From Parascedosporium putredinis (taxonomy: Eukaryota; Ascomycota; Sordariomycetes; Microascales; Microascaceae), in NCBI GenBank assembly GCA_949357655.1, contig CASHTG010000003.1, forward strand, positions 124,001 through 188,000: a stretch of 64,000 bases of DNA. The letters are read 5' to 3'. Below are positions 35,417-48,162 of the stretch, piece by piece; the stretch's first letter is position 1; each line of letters begins with the position of its first letter. Both the position numbers and the translations under genes were made by a program. The notes beneath the pieces were generated by a model. It did not search any database, was not told where the DNA came from, and saw nothing but the letters and a program-made list of their open reading frames with translations.

Positions 35417-37488
35417 GACGAAGCTAGAGGAAGGGCAAGGGAGGGAGGGGTGTGCAAGTATAAGCCGTGATGAGGAAAGCGGAAGGGGGAAAAGAAAGAG
35501 AAAAAAAAAAGGGGAGAGGGAAAACCCAGCCGTCGCAATGAGGGGATTGGGGAGGGCAGGATCGCGACCACAGGGCGAATAGTAGGGCGACTAGGGGCTT
35601 TTCCCGTCAATGTTGTGCTTTTATTTGTCGCGCGATGCTCGAGGAATGATGCAAGTCGCAAAGGTGACGCTACTGGTGGGGAAGCTTGATCTGCGCCTCC
35701 CAGAGAGCTTCGCGTTTGGTTCACAGTGCCCCGATACATGCATACCAAGCCTTTTACATCGACCAAAAACGGATAGGAAGAAACATTCGAATGATAACTA
35801 AGCATTCAGCACATCTCAAGGCCGCAAAGGTGAAGCAAGGTGTGGGTGGGGGAAGGAAGCTTTGGTTCAAAGAAACGTAAAACGTTCAACTTCCTCTGCT
35901 CTAAACTGACATCATTGCGATGAACGGGTGCGTTTTGTTGGCGGACCAATTCCTTATCTGCCCCTCCCCCTTTTCTCTATCTTTTCTCTCTCTTGATGTG
36001 CACAAGTAGTAGATCGTCCATAAAACTAGTTGCGAGTATCCATTCTCGTCCTGGTTCGTTATCTAGGTGAAGGGCGGCAAGTCCCTGATAGCATAACCAG
36101 CTTTGCCGAGCTTGCGCGGCGCGCTCATGTGTTGTCTTTTTTTTCTTCTTCTTCTTTTTCCTGGCAGATATCGAGCTGGCTTTCCCGATGATCCCTCTTT
36201 AGAGCTGTTGATTTTCTGACCTGACCTTCTTTCTCGTGGTGATATATCCAGTTGGCCAGCCATCTCCCCGTTTCCCCTCACCTTTTTCCCCCATGGCGGT
36301 GCTCGCAGCCCAAGCCGTCAAAACCCCGTTGCACTTCACGACCGCCGAGCAGTCTCGAGGCCTCACCCCCATCAACATGAGACCTCCCTGACCTGGACAG
36401 AGGCGAGAAGTCCTTCTATCTCCTCAAAGATCGTCGTGCACATCATCTCCTTCCCCAGAAACCATCAGTCGCCTCCCTTCCTTGCTCCGCTTCAATGGCT
36501 AGTAGGCCTCGCTCCCGGGGATCCATGCCCCCACAGCGGCCCACTTTCCCCCACACAGATGCCACCAAAAATCAACAACTGAGCATCAACAATTGGAAAT
36601 CTTTGCAGTCGCCGTGACCAACCCCCTGTGCCGGCCCCCGTCCCGACCCATGGAAAGGTCCTGCAGGAGTTCACTCGCTTCCTTCATATATAGCTCGGGA
36701 AGTGTTCCCTTGAAAATTTTCATCTCGCACATTTTGACTGATCACGGCCTTCCTTCTCTCCTTTCCGTGCATCGTAACTCAATTTTCACACACACACAAG
36801 GCAAGCAAGATGCCCCGATTGCTCATGCTACCTATCCCACCCGCCTCCGACGAGACGTGAAAACCTACCACATGGCCAGCCCACGGACGAAGCAGTGGGG
36901 GGGAAGCAAAAACGAAAGCTCAAGCACTGACCCGAACTGGTGGATAATCACAACATGGAAAATTTTGCCGTCACAAGATATCACGGCTTCACTAGCCGAT
37001 GCCTGGGTGGGCACAAGGGTAACAATGGGCCTTCACCTCCAATGCCTTCTTCATGATATATCCAATTCATTTATTATATCTTGGGTGTACGCTCGACGCA
37101 ATCCCAACCCTCGCTTTAACCTCATGGATCCGACGTCCGTTTGTTATCCGCCCTTGCCTTGCTAGAGGAAGAAATAAGATAACACACCCATCGCTCTCCG
37201 GGTGCACGTAAACGGGTCCTCCACTCTTCGGTGCAGAGAGTTCGGTAGCGGAGCAGAACCACCGCAGTTTACACAGGTTGTAGGTTTGTTGTTCGTTTGT
37301 TGTTGTTGTTCGTTTGGTGTTCATAGAGTTTGTGATACAAAGGGGAAATCACGCACTATCCGTTCCGAAGTTTCCAAAAAAATAAGAAAAAAGGGCGGTT
37401 CGCACGTCGGTAAAAAACAAAAGATTGTCGTCGTTGCCGACTGCCCTTTTCCCAGCTGATAAAAGATCCAGGGCAATATACGTCCTCG
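35417..37488. other. Intergenic interval of about 2.1 kb
   Basis: Upstream of the membrane-protein gene and downstream of the C2H2 gene. It holds A-rich, T-rich and pyrimidine-rich tracts (36135-36165), but no gene that I can support. Confidence 0.4.
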
Positions 37489-39219
37489 TCAGATAACCAT
37501 CAGTCCGAAGACGCCGTCTTCCTCCTCGTCGCTTCTCGCCCTCGACTGCATATCTTCGTCATCTTCCGCCATGTCACTGTCGGCACTATCCTCCATCTTG
37601 ACATCCACCCGTCGGAGCTCCCTCGGGTGAAGCTCTCGGGCTGCCTGCTGGGGAAGCTGTTGAGAAAGCCTGCGCTCGATAGTGACGCCGCCTGGTCGAG
37701 GTAACGCGCAGGCAGAGGTGGTACCGGAGGTGCGTCCAAGGGCAGGGTGACCGTCCGGTTGCCGCTGTTGCTGTTAAAGCTACAGCTCAAAAGCTCTACC
37801 GCCGCAGCCAAGTCACGATCCTCTTGTCCGGTAGCGTTCATACCCGATGACGGAGGTCGACGGTCCTGGCTCTGCTGACGCGCATGTCCAAAGCCACCAA
37901 AGGACCGTTGGGTGCGCTTCCCACCACGCCCGATATTGGTGTGGACTGGTACGATCGAGAAAAGCCGCCGCTGCTATACCTCTTTGATAGATGGCGGTAG
38001 CCAGGGATGCTCTGCCCGAACAATTCTTGCTGGGGCGGCGGAGTGGTATCCGCCGAGCTCTGCCGGTCGTTTTGTTCCGAGTATCCCGAAGCCGCGGGCG
38101 ACGCCGATTCGTTATCGCTAGGGAAGCCCCGTGCCGAATCAGGCGGCGTAGAGACGTTGACAATGGTCGTCGACATAGGCTCGTCCTCCGGCGCGTTGTT
38201 CATAGCCACGAGCACGCTGGCAGCCTCGAGAAGCTGTACTTGCTGGTGCTTAGAGATGAGCAACTTGGAGGTGTAAGTCCACTCCGGAGTATGCTCCCAT
38301 CTAATGCGCAAGGGAAACCCCTCAAAAGGTTAGCAACACACGGCATTGGAAAAAAGAAAAAAAGCTAGGCACGAATAGTGACCGGGATATTCTCTGCTGC
38401 GGGAATTCGGAAGCTGGGCTTGCCGTCAAGACAAAGGGAGTGTGCGTGCGAACACATATGGAAAGTGGAGACGAACAAGTGTTTGGTCAGGCAACTGCTA
38501 TGTTTGTAGCCCTTTCCACATTTTTCGCAACGGAGCTCTGTCCTGCTGCTCTTTCGGCCGTCCTTGGTGAGAGGCTGGCCGTCGCTCGCACGTCGAACAC
38601 GGGCGTTTTGCGCGGCAGAGGCAGCCTGGTCGGATGACGCGTCGGCTGGGTCGTCGTCGATGGCATTTTCGGGTATCTCGCCGTTTCGATCGGCTAGCAA
38701 CCGGCTCGTGAGTAAGCTAGTTTGGGTGGTCCTCCCGATGGCTCCCTTCGACACGGTGTGCCGTCGAGCGAAGCCGCCGCTCGGAAGGGAGGCGGAGACA
38801 TCGCCGACATCCTTAATGGCCGCGGTTAACGCCGCCACATTGGCAGCGCCGTTATTCATAGACTTTCGTCGTGTAACTCGGTTGTTCGAATGTAAGGGGC
38901 CCGGCCCCAAGAGGAGGGACTGCGAACCGGCTCGAGCATGGGATTGCCTCGAGGATAGGCTCCCTGAGGTCGGGGTCGTGGAGGAGAGAGAGGGCCGATG
39001 GGTCAATGGCCGTGAGCTCTGCTGGATTTCCTGCACATAGCGTAAATGGCGATTAGCACGTAGGCGAGATCACGCGTCCAGAGACATCATCGCCGAGTGA
39101 ATCGGAGACCGAGGAGGATAGGAGAGGATACTGAGGATCGGGGCGTTGACGCGGACGGGGTCGAGGAATTTCCACAGAGGCCGAGTTGTGACACGTACCT
39201 TGGACGACGCCATTGCCAT
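37489..39219 (-). CDS. Fungal C2H2 zinc-finger protein
   Basis: A putative DNA- or RNA-binding regulator with one clear classical finger formed across an intron: RCEKCGKGYKHSSCLTKHLW and then EHTPEW (C-x2-C-x12-H-x3-H). This is followed by YTSKLLISKHQQVQLLEAAS, which is strongly helical and looks family-specific. Exons: 39199-39219 (MAMASSK), 38477-39030 and 37489-38301, with introns 39031-39198 and 38302-38476 (donors GTACGT and GTTCGT). The N-terminus is Ser/Thr-rich and the C-terminus acidic (DMAEDDEDMQ ... EEEDGVFGLMVI), perhaps activating. The frame breaks near 37905 and 37625; bridging them gives continuous Gln/Pro-rich sequence and the acidic end. No second finger is seen. The target genes are unknown. 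Confidence 0.78.
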
Positions 39220-39504
39220 GGGACTGCACAGCAGTTCTCTACCGCAATAAGGTTCGATACACTTTGCCGATGTCGCCCCTGCTGGAGCGCCCGCGGTCGA
39301 TATTCTCAGGTCAGAGGTCGAGCGAGGTGAGAGAGTTCAAGAAAGGTGGCCAGAAAACCGTATTCTCATTCTCCAATTCTGAGCGTTCGTGATTTTTATT
39401 TTTATTTTCAAGCGGTGGTGTGAGTTTGGGGAGTGAAATGGAAAGAAAGGAGGGAGCGAAATAATATTTTGGACCAAGCAATTCCCTCCAGTGTGAACAA
39501 GGCG

Positions 39505-39506
<2 letters not shown>

Positions 39507-39544
<38 letters not shown>

Positions 39545-39568
39545 GCGTGTGTGTGGTTGTGTGTGTGG
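39507..39568 (+). repeat. (GT)n microsatellite
   Basis: A perfect GT repeat at 39507-39539, continuing imperfectly to 39568. Confidence 0.95.
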
Positions 39569-40072
39569 GCGGCGGAGAAGGGGCGCGCAGGTATCGAGGA
39601 ACCATACCATTTCCCAGACCATTAATCCTAGGAGTCGTATTACTTTACTACGCCTGTATTGAGGCAGTGTAGGGGTACGGAGCGGCCGCGTACCCTGTTG
39701 GCACCCGAGACCAAGGTTTGGCCCTAGGCAGCGCCGCCAAATACTCCGCGTGGGGTATCCGGTACAAGAGTGCTGCATGGGGACTCCGGATATATGTACC
39801 ACCTTCAGGTAACAAGAGGCAGGTGGACGCATTCGTTCTTTTGGTCTGTTGCGCTTTTTCGTAGTGTCTGCTTGGGCTATCGTCGCCTGTGGATGGTCGG
39901 AAGCATCAAATTAGGGGGACGGCGGCGGCAGCGCGAGAGGCAGGCCGAGGGCCATGGAGAGTGGAGGGTGTCCTGTTTGTTGATGCGCTTGTTCTCTGAT
40001 TATTTTCTTTTCCCGAATAGATCAAGTCATCAATGTAATTACTATTCCTCGATGAGCCTTCCCCATTGGGGT

Positions 40073-40124
40073 ATCTTTTTTTTTTTTCTCTTTCTTTTCT
40101 CTTTCTTTTCTCTTTCTTTTCTCT
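40073..40124 (+). repeat. T-run and (TTTCTTTTCTC)-like repeat
   Basis: A long T run is followed by about three to four copies of a CTTTCTTTTCT unit. Confidence 0.8.
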
Positions 40125-43100
40125 CCTTCCCTCCAGCCCTCTTTCTCTTTCCCTTTCTTCTCTTTGATTTAGGTGTTGCTCTTTAGGTTGCTCTTTCCGG
40201 CCTGAAGGCATTGACTCTGCTTCCGTGAGCAAGAATTGATGCCCGGTTTTACATTGTTGGTCATGGCCCACGCTGGTTCGAGTCATCGCAGGTACCCATA
40301 CTTTTTTCTTCTTTCAACAGCCTGGCAAGCGGATCCACCGACGTTTGCCATTCCGAACCTTACATATCCATACACCGTCCAGCGATGCGAAAGGGTTCCA
40401 CTGTCCACGTCTATTACCGTTCCGCCCCCAGGGGACGCGCGCGTTTCGCTGCTGGCCTGGCACCACTCACCAGCGATGGCCGGGATCGAGGAGCAGCTTT
40501 TACACACCCTCCCCCCTTCCCGTTGTCTCCCTCCCTTCATACCGTTGTATATTCTGAATGGATTACTTTCCTTTCACAACATTATTACTCCGTCTCCTAC
40601 TCCATCCCGCCCGAACCAGTTGGTGTGCCGAAAGGATTAATGTGTTGCTCCCAAGCTGTGTATGTTGTGCTCCAGCACAAATATTTTGAGCGGCCCCTTG
40701 GCAGGTGGGAAAGTGAAGGGTGTTTTCCTCATTTGGTAAGTAGAGGGCAATACATGCGCTACGCATGGAGCTTGTGGATCTCTAGAGAAGGACATCGTGG
40801 TCTCTTCCGCCAAAGCCGCCGTGCAGGCGGAGTATGATCTCTGCTACCCCCAAGAACGCCTCACTGGGATCCCTCGATCCACAATCCTCTTCGAGGCAGG
40901 GCAGATGGCTCAGAGGTTAATAGAAGGCAGCCCCTCTTGGAGAAGGAGAAAAAAGAAGCGGAAAAATATACACTAAAAAGGAAGAAGTTGGGGGAAAAAA
41001 GATCTACCTGCAATTTGTCAAAAGGAGTCGGCCAGTGCTGTCCTTCCAAGCTCTGCCCCAGATTGTCACTAGGGAGGGTGTGGTTTTAGAGAAAGGGGGC
41101 GGACAAGGCGCGTGGAAACCCCCAAACTCAAAAACCCAGCCAAATCGGAGAAGAAGAAGGAAAAAGAACCTAGGAAAAGAAGACAAAGATTGGGATTTTT
41201 TTCAATTGAAAACTCGCTTCATGAGGGATAGCAGCCACAATGATAAGAGCAAAGAAGATGAAGAGAGAACAAGAAATCGGGGAGGGATTGAATCAAGGGA
41301 TGTTGACTCATGGACCCCACCGAGGATTTGATGGCCCTTCATCAACACGTTTCCTGAAATGGCTTCTCGGTGGACACCTGGGACGAAGGCTGATCAAAGG
41401 CGTGCTGGGTTGTAAACTGGGCCTTCCCCGGCGCGACTTTTTGAGTTGGTGTACATCCAGGCAAAGGGACATCCAGTACTTGTCATTTATCGCTGGTTTT
41501 CCGTCATTCTCGATGTTTTCAAATTCCAGAAATTTGTTTCCCCATTGAAATTAAGTTTTCCTGCAAGGTACGGCCAACGGCACAACGTTTTGGTCGAATT
41601 ATGCTTGTCTTTTTTTTTTCTTCCCTCTTCCTTTCTTTCATCCCCTTCCCGCCCCGTTCGCGCCCCTATCCGGTTCGAACTAGGATCAGTCTTCCTTTTT
41701 CTCCTTGTCCTCTGCCCCTCGCGCGCGCATGTTCTTTGAGTTCATGCTGATAGCGCCGTGCCCCGTCAATGTTGTATCAATAGTCGAGCCTTGTGACGTT
41801 CCCAATGGAGACTGAAAGAAAGAGGAGGGAGGGGCAAAGTCAAGTTGGCCCTCCGTAAAGTGCCCAGTCATACTCCACAGCACTGCTCAGTTTCCCCACG
41901 AAGCGGAGCTGCAATAGTTGAGGAGATCGATTCATCCAATTCACACTGCCAACGGGCAAAGACCTTGGAAACCCACTGTATCCATCGGTCCACTCTTTTT
42001 CTCCATCAAGCGTAGCGTGTCTGTCCAGAGTACGACATCGATCCCCGAGCCTGAGCTCTGACCTCTACTCTAAGGCACACTAGGGAAAGTCGTCTCCCTC
42101 TGATGTTTTTTGTACGACCGATCGAGCTGTGAATATGGCGATTAGAGCATGCCATGCCGACTAATCTAACCCCATCACCATGCCGCGCCAAGATGGGTGC
42201 CTCTTTGCCTCTCTATCCCCCAAGTGGAGAATGGGTTATGAATGCGCTGAGAGAGACTCTGCGTGAACATTCACAACCTTGTGGGCTTTGCGCAAGTTGA
42301 CCGAATCCGAGACTGGGATGGCAAGGGAGCAGCACTGAATACAAGTAGAAATAAAAATAAAAAGCGGAGAAGGCCCCATAACACCGATGAGCCGTGGTCG
42401 GGGCCAACTGCAAGGAGCACTGGGCGGGCTCAGGGAAAATGTGTCTAGAAACTTCCACTTCTCGGTGCGATTTCCAAGGTACCAGGGCTCTTCCCAAAAT
42501 CAAGGAAGCCCGGCCTCAACACAACCATACTAATAATATCCTTTGTGTGAACACCAGGGGTTTTAAGGGATGAATCTATCATTCTCCCATCAAAGAAGAG
42601 GGAAAGAAAAATTTTTCTCTTCCCTCCCGTTTCAACGGTGGCCAATCATTCCCAATGACCCTGATTTGATGCGAAAGCTGAGGGTTCCTTCTCCGATCCT
42701 GTCAGCCGGCCCAGTCTTACAAGTCAGATCGTGATTTGGATTTTTTTCATTTTCTTATTTGCTGGTGTGGCTTCCTTCCGTGCTTCATGGTCCAATGTCG
42801 CAAAGGACGGGAAAGGGGAAACGGAACGATTTCCAGAGGGTCTCCTCATGTTCCGTTTTGTTATAAAAAAAAAAAAAAGGTACAGAAAGAGAGAGACAGC
42901 CCCTTCGGAGATCAGCTGAACCTACCCTTTTAGGGGTCTATCATCTCTTCTTGGAGCCAGCAATTGATTGTAGATTTTCCCCGAGACGTACGTACAAGGA
43001 GGAGTTCGTGTCGCGACCCGGGCGCCTTCAGGTACAGTATGGTATGTACACGACAGCGTTCCTCATTGTCGAATCTCCCACACGATCTCCATTCTCTTTC

Positions 43101-46100
43101 CATTCTCTTTTTTTGCCAATAATTTGTTTCGTCCACTCTCCAGACTCCTCTGTCACCTAAGTGGACAAAACGAAGCCTCCCTGGAGTTGAGGAAGACAAA
43201 AAAAAAAACTTCTTCCCGTCGTGTCCCAAGGAGCCAAGGTGTGGTGTGGTGGTGTGCGTCTTGGGCCTGGTGCCGAAGACGTCGAGCCAATGACGACCCT
43301 TCCTCCTCCACCACACCGTTTTCGCCAGAGCCCATCTCGAGTCAATGCAAGACAGAGCCCGCCCTGGTGTTGATGGGCGGGCTTGCGTGATCACAGGACC
43401 ATTTTTAGCCACCGGCGTGACTTGCTTGCGCCTAGCAAGTGAGCACCACGGGAGCTTGCCTCTTTTATGAGTATTATTATTATCGCCCAATCTACTGAGA
43501 TGGATGGCAATTGTTGAGGCCCGGCCCTTGTCCGATGTTTACATCAACCCTCTGCATCTGCATCGGGGAGATTTGATCATATTACACCCCTCTCCCAGTC
43601 TTGAAACTTGGTGAGCGCGTTCCGAAGATAAGATACCAGATGAGAGGCGAGAAAGAAAAAAAGAGCCCGCGTTGTAGCCAAAGAAGGAAAAGACAAGATA
43701 AAAATTAAAAGAGTACATGGGAGAGAATAATAAAGCTGGCCCATCTCTTTTCCACGTTTGCCACCGAGACATGGCGCCCACCACGCTCCAGTCGGACATA
43801 AAATTTCTGCGCTTATTTTTTCCTCTTTTTTTTTTTTTTTTGCACCCTTCCCGTTGCAGATATCTCTCCTTGCCTCCATCCTTGTGGGAACAGGGTTGCC
43901 AGGATCGTCGTTGTCGAGGACGATCGAGGCTGGTTTTCTTTAAGTTCAATAGGTGCACGTGGACGGCTCCCCATCGCTACGGGCATACAGCAAGTGGCAC
44001 GGAAAAGCTCCCACCTCTCATGAGAATAGACGAGAATCGTATGTAATCGTATGGATAGATCACTTCAGAGGCGGAAGAATTCTGGGCACACTCAACCACA
44101 GCCATACCCGGAAGATATCGTCCCCACGAGGACAAGGGAAAAGAACCTTGGTTCTGCGCGTTCGCCCTTTTCTCATTAATTTCTGTCTGATCTTCCCAGA
44201 CACCCCGGCAGACCGGTCCACATGCAACAGAAGGCCTCTGTCTCCACCCCCGTTCTTGGAACACTGCCTTTTCTGGTTCCAAACACTCTTCCAGGGGGTG
44301 GAAGCCGATGACGTGAACAGCGCCTCCGCCTGTTTCGGTTCGGTATGCGCCCGAAGAACAGAGTGTTTCTGATTCCTTCCCTCGGTCGACTTGGAATATC
44401 GTGTGCGCTATTTTTGCTTAAAAAAAAAAAGAACGAAAGAACGAAAAAGAAAGAAAGCAAGGGCGAAGCAGGGCAATGCCACGCATGGGACTTCTTGATC
44501 AAGGCTAACAAAGGTCTTGTCCACCATCGTCGTCAGCTTCCAGGTCCAATCGTTGAACGAGTTATTCGCCTGCCTAGCGGCAGCTGCCGGATGAGGTAAC
44601 GAGAATCACGCGGCCCCCTCGCCCGCAAGAGGTCCTTCTTCGGAGACCATCGCTCGGGATTTATTTTACAGTGTATCAAGAAGAGAGACAAGAAGCGACA
44701 ATGTTGAGCCAAGGTGTCTCTCCTGCTTCTTACATCTCGGGCGATTGTCGTCGACACGAGATAGTCCCCTCCTTTTCTTCCTTTGAGCTAAAGACGCCGC
44801 ATGCATCTCCATTTTGAAAAGGATAAACATGTGTGTCCCTTGTTCCCGCGCTGACAAAGGTTTGATCGAACCTGATGTGCCGAACTTGGTCTCATTTTCC
44901 AACAGCAATGTGAATATAATGGATAGCTACGAGGATGAGAAGGTCGGGATAGGATGCAAAGCCCTATCAGAGCTCTCTCCAAGACCACATTGCCCTAGGG
45001 AGGGGAGGGGCTACACCACATTCTTTAACTCCCAATTTAAGCATCTTCGTAAGGGCCATTCGTAGGTTGTGGGGATACACAAGAGTCCTCGGCCTAGAGA
45101 TCTGTCACTCGAAAAAGAGCCTTTGTTAAAGCCGAGGGCGAAAGGGGGACGGAACTCGGATGGGGGCGCGCCGTGCTGGCTCACGGAACCAACTTTGCGG
45201 TAGCGGACACAGCTGCGGGTAGCGCCGAGCTAGGTAAGCCCGTTCATTCGCGGGCTGGCACTCCATTTCGGGGTAGGTTTAGGGCTTTCCACCATTATCT
45301 CCTTAAAAGACATCGCATGACAATTCGAGACTCCAACCACAGCTCGCCAATATCTCTCTCCCCGTGGTTTCTCGTTCAAGTCCCGCCCAGCGGGCTCGAG
45401 GAACTGCCGCGCATCGTGCTCCGATCCCCTCGGCCCCTAGTACTATTCACAAGCGCTCGATACCTTGATATCTTGACCAGGGCCTGCCCCCTCCCTCCTT
45501 TCACACCCAGTAATGATTGACCAAAGTTCCTCGATAATGTAACCCCGGCGCACTCGAGGGCTGGGTTGCTTAGATTCTGAAATGGCAGCATTTATTTTTG
45601 TGTATCTACTGGGCTAAGTGTGTGGTAAACCCCTTCTAGGATGGTATCAAAATCCTTGCGGGGTAAGGAAATCATCCCTCCCCCAAGGTGGGGAGAGGGG
45701 CGTCTTCATGGGCGTTGCACATGGTGGGAATCGATACCCATGGATCAATTTCCTCTCGCTTGGCTTCAATGGATCACCCTAAGCAGCCCTCTTCGTTGAG
45801 AACAAAAGACGCCTTCCACTGGCGTCATCCTGTCTTTCTGCAGGTGCAGTGCTCGAAGAGGCCGGATCCATGTCCTTCCTTCCCGTGCTACTGCGCCTGT
45901 CACGTATGCAAATCCACATGTGGTGTAGTGCAGCAGTTCTCCGGGCTTGGAGCCCTTTTGGAAACTCCCAAAACCTCACCTAGGTCTATTTGGAACCTGG
46001 GTAGAGGGAGCAGGTGGGCGAGGATTGTGTTGGGACTAAAAGAGTGCCTATTTGAGAGAGTGCAGTAGTTTAGCACTAAAACTCGCCGGACCCCGGCGCG

Positions 46101-47235
46101 AGGACAACCGGCCAACATAATCGCTCCCTTCCGCCCATGTGTTAAGGATTCCAGAGCGGTTGGGGAGCGCAGTCGTTTCCCCCTCTCTTTCTTGTTGTTG
46201 TTCCAATGGATTCAATGTCGTTAATTGACGCTTATGTGGACCCTGGATGGCCCGGATTCTCTTGGCTGGCACCCACAAGGTCCGCGGCCGGCGCAGCTAA
46301 TTCTACTGGGTATACCTCGGTATGGTCTTCAGCTTTATCAATCTTGCTCTCCTCATTTTGTTAGTGGTATTGATCCACCACCACCACTAGCCGTCGAAAG
46401 AATGGCCTGCTCTAATTTTTCTTCCCTTTTCTTTCTTAGTTGAGTTTTGGTATCGATATTCTTCTATATTGTAAGTTCATGCCCTTTTCTTGGTTGATCT
46501 TTAGCTGGATAGAAAGGTGAGCATCTTGTGGTATATATAGTGTAGACCTGTTCGCAGGTTTCCATTCGAAAAGGCATATTCTTGGGGGCGATACTTTTAT
46601 TACTGCTTTCTAAACTCGAGAGCAATTGATCAAGTGCAATTTCCAGGCCGCCCGTCGCTCCTGCTCCACACATTTCAGCCCCCGCCCTCTTTGCCTCTTG
46701 ACTTATCAGAGGAGGCTGGCGGGTTTTCTTTATCGCACGCCGATAGGCACCCGTATCAGCGAACAAAATTGATGTTGTCATTGCCATTACTCCCCCGACG
46801 CAAGGCTAATACGTAAAAAACGAGGAAGCTCGACTCAACCTCTATGAGGCGTAGATAGGCAGCATAGGTTTGATTCGATGCTCGCCCCCAAAATACAATA
46901 AAGAAATATTCTTGGCCGGCCAAGCACGCCCCATACTTGGCCCGCTGCCTCTTTCATCATCGGAATTGATACCGGAGGTCATTCCGTGGGAGACTTGATT
47001 GTTTATCAGTCCCAACGCCCCAGTAGTATTTTGGTCTTCCGCCGACTTTTCTTGAGCTCTCTTTTTTTTTTTTTTTTTCTCTCTTGACACATGATATCTC
47101 GGGCACCTGTCATTTCGAGACAAAGAGTAAATCTAAACTGAATAAAAAACGTTCTTTTTCTTCGTTTTGCCCTTTTCGCAAAGCGACCACCGGTTATCAC
47201 CAGATCCTTCCATCCTCCTTCTCGCACGTCATCAA

Positions 47236-47891
47236 ATGTCCGACGTCTTCCGCAGAGTTGGCCGCGGTGGTGCTGGCAACTTCATCACCCCCAGCGCCAC
47301 TAACACCTCAGAGGACCCCACCAGAGTGCGTACCAAGTCCCCCACCCAGACCCCTTTCACCATAGCCCTCGCCGCCCGAACTGGTCAAGGAATTCAATGA
47401 ATACAAAAGCAGGCCAGGTAAAGGCAAGAGGCAAAGTAACATTGGGGTCTTTGGGTGTTTTCACCCCTTTCTCAATAAGGGAACAAAGAAAAAGAAGCAA
47501 AAACTAACATAGAGAACCTGGACAAGGATGTCGAAGCGCAAAAGGTCCAGCCAGTGGTTGCGGCCCCGCTGACCCCCAACAGCAGCCGTACGCCAGGGTA
47601 GGACGTGGTGGCGCCGGCAATTTTCACGATGCCGCCAACGCTCCCGCCGAAACCCAGGAACAGGTGGCGGCGAGGACAGACACGGTGCCGTCCGCTAACG
47701 CCTCCGGTCCCAGGACTGGTCTCATGGGCCGAGGTGGCATGGGCAACTGGTCCGATGCGCCGGCTCAGGAACAGGTCAAAGCTGAGAAGGACAAGCAGGC
47801 TGCTGTCGAGAAGAAGGTTGCCGCAGATGTTGATGCTGGTCTCAAGGCTCCAGCCAAGGCATACGATCGCAAGGTTACGGAGCAGGTCTGA
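47236..47891 (+). CDS. Par32-like DUF3602 protein (GRGGxGN repeats)
   Basis: Small fungal proteins with repeated G-R-G-G-A/M-G-N-F/W motifs. The yeast member Par32 is a TORC1-sensitive phosphoprotein that dampens ammonium transporters. Motifs here: VGRGGAGNFITP (exon 1), VGRGGAGNFHDAAN and MGRGGMGNWSDAPA (exon 3), with a helical Lys/Ala/Glu tail. Proposed exons: 47236-47325, 47366-47417 (PSPPELVKEFNEYKSRP) and 47513-47891. The second intron has a CTAAC branch site 9 nt before AG. The first would be only 40 nt, very short, so a frameshifted continuous exon is possible instead. A C run near 47576 is one short; adding a C turns LTPNSSRTPG-stop into TPQQQPYARVGRGG. About 173 residues. Start is the first ATG, directly before the motif. 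Confidence 0.8.
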
Positions 47892-48162
47892 GATGTAAAC
47901 GCATTTGTAGTGGATGGTGACTGAGTACGTGATTGGGCGGTCGAGTTGGACCTGCAAGCAGTTGATGAAACGAGAAAGATACCCAAAAGAAACCCCGGAA
48001 ATCACTCAAAAAGAACCATGGCAGCTTTCTGAACTGATGATTTGGTCGTTGAAAGAACCGTTGTCATTACCAAAACTCCGTAACTGTGATGAATCAAATA
48101 ACGAATCCGTCCATGTGAACCCAATATATCTTTTTGTTGAGACACGACGCCACCCGACCCAT

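Larger units (their letters stand above)
39220..47235. other. Gene-free interval of about 8 kb
   Basis: The longest stretch without a recognisable gene, lying between two divergently transcribed genes. Many purine/pyrimidine-asymmetric tracts, a GT microsatellite and a CT decamer repeat occur. Frames up to about 185 codons (42930-43490 minus) have no family motif and are rich in Lys/Arg. I see no terminal repeats, transposase or reverse-transcriptase motifs, and no tRNA. Confidence 0.4.

Noticed and set aside
39507..40124. CRISPR- or transposon-like repeat block
   Set aside because: The repeats are simple GT and CT microsatellites without spacers, terminal inverted repeats or coding content.
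42930..43490. 186-codon minus frame in the 8-kb interval
   Set aside because: Composition-driven (Arg/Lys/Trp-rich), no family pattern, no splice or conserved extension found.
45720..45750. tRNA-like T-arm sequence (GGTATCGATTCC on minus strand)
   Set aside because: No matching acceptor, D- or anticodon arm can be drawn around it.
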